Source: Lineus longissimus
Taxonomy: Eukaryota; Nemertea; Pilidiophora; Heteronemertea; Lineidae
Assembly (NCBI RefSeq): GCF_910592395.1
Contig: NC_088314.1
Coordinates: 5,642,001-5,706,000, forward strand
DNA length: 64,000 bases
Reading direction: 5' to 3'
Shown here in pieces: positions 59,309 through 64,000 of this stretch. The notes beneath the pieces were generated by a model. It was given only the letters and a program-made list of their open reading frames with translations, had not been told where the DNA came from and did no database searches. Numbering within the stretch: the first letter of the stretch is position 1; each line of letters starts with the position of its first letter. The position numbers and the translations under genes are program-made.

Positions 59309-60749
59309 ATGGTGGAGATGTAGTAGGAGACGTCGTTGTTACAGTAGTCGTCTGTGGCGGTGTTGTAGATGTAGTAGGAGACGTAGATGTCGTTGTCTGT
59401 GTTGGAGGACAAGTCTGACTAGCCAGTTCAGAGAGGTGACTCAACAGCAAGTTGTAGTCTTCAGCATATATCACGCTGTTTGGGCCGGCTAGGAGCTTCA
59501 GCTGCTCCTTATCCAGATTGTCTGATATACCAACTGGTAAGACTTTGGCATTATTACTGCCAATTTCCTCAAAGGCACTGTAAATAAATCAATGGAAAGG
59601 TATATAGGTGACAACAAGACAGTGATCATGTAACATCGTCCATCCGAAGTTCTGCTGATTTATAATACCAGTTTGATGGTTGAAAAGCTGAAGGGCTCAC
59701 TTTGTTCAGGCAATACATTAGTCCTAACTCCTATAGCTACAGGAGAAATGTACGAGTATTGAGTTTTGGAATCCAGACAGTTTAGATGCAAACATTTGGT
59801 GTTAGGTACGGCAGCTTGAATCAGCGTGCGGGCAGTGCTTAAAGCCCCGCCTTAATCTTTCTTTCAATAGTAAAGTCGGAGAGCTTTTAGCATTCAAGCA
59901 GACAAGATCGTTATCCGGCCATTCCTTCGAATCTTTCCTCGTGCTCTCAGGCACATTTGGAAGGGCAAAGAATATGTCATGCATGCTTAGCTTTGATGTT
60001 TTGACCAGGCGCTGTGATATTAAATCTTTTGTAGCGCCATAGATCGCAGAGATTCAAGTTGGAATCTCATGTTACTCCCCGCCCCCCCCCCCTCCCCCTT
60101 CGAATATACGTGTACATGTATAAGTAAACAAACAACACACTGACCTATCGAAGAACTGGCCGCTTAGGACAAATTGATCTTTCGCCTTCCCGTCAGTGAG
60201 TATGATCAATATGACTTGTGCTCCGTCTCGCTTCTTTTCCATAAGTTCAGGAAGAGATGTCGCAATGGCATGGTAGAGATGGGTCGTCTGTCCTGGAGAG
60301 AACTGAGCTATGGCACGTATGGCATCAATGACTTCCTGCATGGTATTGTACTCGTCAAGTCCAAATTCTGTCTTGAGGTTAGTATATTTGGCAAACACGA
60401 CGACAGCGACCTAACAAAAGAGAACCAACGGACTATGAATTGTCTGCAAATGTAAATAAATTCAGTATATCTTATGGTGCTATAAACAGGCCACGACAGT
60501 TAATGCCTCAGAAATTTAAAGCGCATGATGATTTTTTGATCCCCGGAATTCTTAATCTATCCTAGGACTTTACAAACTTCTACACCGCCACCAATTATAT
60601 ATGTGGACTTACCCTGATTCCATTGTCGCCGTATCCACCAATCCTTTCCATCAAAGCAATGATAAATTCTTTCATGGCATCAAAGTTTGCTTTCGAGATG
60701 CTGCCGGAAGAGTCGATCAAGAAGACAATATCTTGTTGACCGCAATTGG
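59309..60749 (-). CDS. vWA polyprotein, module M6
   Basis: Exons are 60613-60749, 60145-60410 and 59309-59577. It carries the 48-bp segment together with the CTACAGG intron variant shared with M5. The protein sequence is the same as the other internal modules. Confidence 0.93.
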
Positions 60750-61234
60750 CTGAAAGACCCAAAAAGGTTATGATTACATGTGTTCATTTGGGGACGCATT
60801 TCTGCAATGTCCGGGTGGTGGGTGCTAACAACGCCTCATCGACTGTCATTCAATTGAATTCTGTTTTGAAATATCTGAACTAATCTCTGGTGGTGATTGG
60901 TGATGATGTCGGAGCCCAAAGAATTATCACAGTCATGGTAAATGTTGGTGTATACTCCAATGCATGCCATGACCAGTGATAATGCTTGCATGTTATTACA
61001 TAACTTGATGTCAACACAGGACCTCCTCTGAGCTTTTATCTGAACGGAACCTTTCGACGTCACTTATCAAGAGAAACGACATCACTCACTCAATTCCTAT
61101 AATGACATGAATGACTGTGACATGTCACAAGGTGTATGTTGTAGGAAACCTTGAACTTAGCCTCGAGTCTGACAACAATTGACTCCTTTATTTCAAGGTT
61201 TTCCCTGAGAGAACTAAGTCTCTTTCACACCTAC

Positions 61235-62675
61235 ATGGTGGAGATGTAGTAGGAGACGTCGTTGTTACAGTAGTCGTCTGTGGCGGTGTTGTAGATGTAG
61301 TAGGAGACGTAGATGTCGTTGTCTGTGTTGGAGGACAAGTCTGACTAGCCAGTTCAGAGAGGTGACTCAACAGCAAGTTGTAGTCTTCAGCATATATCAC
61401 GCTGTTTGGGCCGGCTAGGAGCTTCAGCTGCTCCTTATCCAGATTGTCTGATATACCAACTGGTAAGACTTTGGCATTATTACTGCCAATTTCCTCAAAG
61501 GCACTGTAAATAAATCAATGGAAAGGTATATAGGTGACAACAAGACAGTGATCATGTAACATCGTCCATCCGAAGTTCTGCTGATTTATAATACCAGTTT
61601 GATGGTTGAAAAGCTGAAGGGCTCACTTTGTTAAGGTAATACATTAGTCCTAACTCCTATAGCTGTAGGAGAAATGTACGAGTATTGAGTTTTGGAATCC
61701 AGACAGTTTAGATGCAAACATTTGGTGTTAGGTACGGCAGCTTGAATCAGCGTGCGGGCAGTGCTTAAAGCCCCGCCTTAATCTTTCTTTCAATAGTAAA
61801 GTCGGAGAGCTTTTAGCATTCAAGCAGACAAGATCGTTATCCGGCCATTCCTTCGAATCTTTCCTCGTGCTCTCAGGCACATTTGGAAGGGCAAAGAATA
61901 TGTCATGCATGCTTAGCTTTGATGTTTTGACCAGGCGCTGTGATATTAAATCTTTTGTAGCGCCATAGATCGCAGAGATTCAAGTTGGAATCTCATGTTA
62001 CTCCCCGCCCCCCCCCCCTCCCCCTTCGAATATACGTGTACATGTATAAGTAAACAAACAACACACTGACCTATCGAAGAACTGGCCGCTTAGGACAAAT
62101 TGATCTTTCGCCTTCCCGTCAGTGAGTATGATCAATATGACTTGTGCTCCGTCTCGCTTCTTTTCCATAAGTTCAGGAAGAGATGTCGCAATGGCATGGT
62201 AGAGATGGGTCGTCTGTCCTGGGGAGAACTGAGCTATGGCACGTATGGCATCAATGACTTCCTGCATGGTATTGTACTCGTCAAGTCCAAATTCTGTCTT
62301 GAGGTTAGTATATTTGGCAAACACGACGACAGCGACCTAACAAAAGAGAACCAACGGACTATGAATTGTCTGCAAATGTAAATAAATTCAGTATATCTTA
62401 TGGTGCTATAAACAGGCCACGACAGTTAATGCCTCAGAAATTTAAAGCGCATGATGATTTTTTGATCCCCGGAATTCTTAATCTATCTTAGGACTTTACA
62501 AACTTCTACACCGCCACCAATTATATATGTGGACTTACCCTGATTCCATTGTCGCCGTATCCACCAATCCTTTCCATCAAAGCAATGATAAATTCTTTCA
62601 TGGCATCAAAGTTTGCTTTCGAGATGCTGCCGGAAGAGTCGATCAAGAAGACAATATCTTGTTGACCGCAATTGG
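61235..62675 (-). CDS. vWA polyprotein, module M7
   Basis: Exons are 62539-62675, 62071-62336 and 61235-61503. It has the 48-bp segment. Exon 2 has one private synonymous change near 62223 (CTGGGGAG for CTGGAGAG). Confidence 0.93.
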
Positions 62676-63160
62676 CTGAAAGACCCAAAAAGGTTATGAT
62701 TACATGTGTTCATTTGGGGACGCATTTCTGCAATGTCCGGGTGGTGGGTGCTAACAACGCCTCATCGACTGTCATTCAATTGAATTCTGTTTTGAAATAT
62801 CTGAACTAATCTCTGGTGGTGATTGGTGATGATGTCGGAGCCCAAAGAATTATCACAGTCATGGTAAATGTTGGTGTATACTCCAATGCATGCCATGACC
62901 AGTGATAATGCTTGCATGTTATTACATGACTTGATGTCAACACAGGACCTCCTCTGAGCTTTTATCTGAACGGAACCTTTCGACGTCACTTATCAAGAGA
63001 AACGACATCACTCACTCAATTCCTATAATGACATGAATGACTGTGACATGTCACAAGGTGTATGTTGTAGGAAACCTTGAACTTAGCCTCGAGTCTGACA
63101 ACAATTGACTCCTTTATTTCAAGGTTTTCCCTGAGAGAACTAAGTCTCTTTCACACCTAC

Positions 63161-64000
63161 ATGGTGGAGATGTAGTAGGAGACGTCGTTGTTACAGTAGT
63201 CGTCTGTGGCGGTGTTGTAGATGTAGTAGGAGACGTAGATGTCGTTGTCTGTGTTGGAGGACAAGTCTGACTAGCCAGTTCAGAGAGGTGACTCAACAGC
63301 AAGTTGTAGTCTTCAGCATATATCACGCTGTTTGGGCCGGCTAGGAGCTTCAGCTGCTCCTTATCCAGATTGTCTGATATACCAACTGGTAAGACTTTGG
63401 CATTATTACTGCCAATTTCCTCAAAGGCACTGTAAATAAATCAGTGGAAAGGTATATAGGTGACAACAAGACAGTGATCATGTAACATCGTCCATCCGAA
63501 GTTCTGCTGATTTATAATACCAGTTTGATGGTTGAAAAGCTGAAGGGCTCACTTTGTTAAGGCAATACATTAGTCCTAACTCCTATAGCTGTAGGAGAAA
63601 TGTACGAGTATTGAGTTTTGGAATCCAGACAGTTTAGATGCAAACATTTGGTGTTAGGTACGGCAGCTTGAATCAGCGTGCGGGCAGTGCTTAAAGCCCC
63701 GCCTTAATCTTTCTTTCAATAGTAAAGTCGGAGAGCTTTTAGCATTCAAGCAGACAAGATCGTTATCCGGCCATTCCTTCGAATCTTTCCTCGTGCTCTC
63801 AGGCACATTTGGAAGGGCAAAGAATATGTCATGCATGCTTAGCTTTGATGTTTTGACCAGGCGCTGTGATATTAAATCTTTTGTAGCGCCATAGATCGCA
63901 GAGATTCAAGTTGGAATCTCATGTTACTCCCCGCCCCCCCCCCCTCCCCCTTCGAATATACGTGTACATGTATAAGTAAACAAACAACACACTGACCTAT
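63161..64000 (-). CDS. vWA polyprotein, module M8 (partial, cut by window edge)
   Basis: Exon 3 is 63161-63429. Exon 2 is represented only by its last four bases at 63997-64000, next to the donor. The intron has the 48-bp segment. The gene continues to the right of the window. Confidence 0.9.

Larger units (their letters stand above)
49912..64000 (-). repeat. Tandem array of vWA-module units (1.88-1.93 kb each)
   Basis: Unit spacing measured at the same base of exon 2 is 1876, 1926, 1878, 1878, 1926 and 1926 bp. The differences come mainly from a 48-bp intron segment that is present or absent and from the length of a poly-C run. Exons and introns are both almost identical between units. The array continues beyond 64000, so the true copy number is unknown. 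Confidence 0.95.

Overview
This window is eukaryotic nuclear DNA. Genes are split by short GT-AG introns, coding density is low, and both retrotransposon and inverted-repeat DNA elements are present. The gene content (sortilin, UHMK1/KIS kinase, a PRSS23-like protease, a multi-module von Willebrand factor A protein) fits a bilaterian animal. Intron sizes, abundant short TGTACATG repeats and many small foldback elements suggest a marine invertebrate, perhaps a deuterostome or lophotrochozoan. The sequence alone does not fix the species.

Layout. Positions 1-3.5 kb hold only diverged repeats. From about 3.5 to 15.4 kb there is a tandem array of about 1.24-1.34 kb units, each with internal 109-bp monomers. 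A 9,053-bp Ty3/Gypsy-type LTR retrotransposon (4767-13819, minus strand) is inserted in it. That element looks young: its LTRs are both 493 bp and look identical, a 4-bp ATAA target duplication flanks it, gag and pol are both open, and a slippery heptamer plus hairpin lies exactly at the gag stop. From 15.6 to 18.1 kb there are several small inverted-repeat elements.

From 18.5 to 22.3 kb (minus) lies an eight-exon UHMK1/KIS kinase gene with an intact C-terminal U2AF-homology region and a large insertion of about 250 residues inside the kinase domain. From 26.6 to 40.2 kb (minus) a 24-exon sortilin gene could be rebuilt completely. Every junction keeps frame, giving 904 codons that end in the acidic sorting tail typical of the family. 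Plus-strand fragments of an unidentified gene lie at 40.9-43.6 kb. A single-exon secreted PRSS23-like serine protease follows at 45.4-46.7 kb. An inverted-repeat element with a nested hairpin occupies 48.5-49.4 kb.

The last 14 kb (49.9-64.0 kb, minus) is the most striking part. It is the 3' end of a gene made of almost identical 1.88-1.93 kb tandem units. Each unit has three exons that encode one 224-residue module, a vWA domain with complete MIDAS residues followed by a Thr/Pro-rich mucin-like linker. Seven complete modules and part of an eighth are visible, and the array runs off the window. Introns are as well conserved as exons, and diagnostic variants are shuffled between copies. This points to recent expansion with unequal exchange or gene conversion.

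The genes do not form an operon or an evident shared pathway. Sortilin acts in Golgi/endosome sorting, KIS in nuclear RNA-processing phosphorylation, and the protease and vWA protein are predicted to be secreted.
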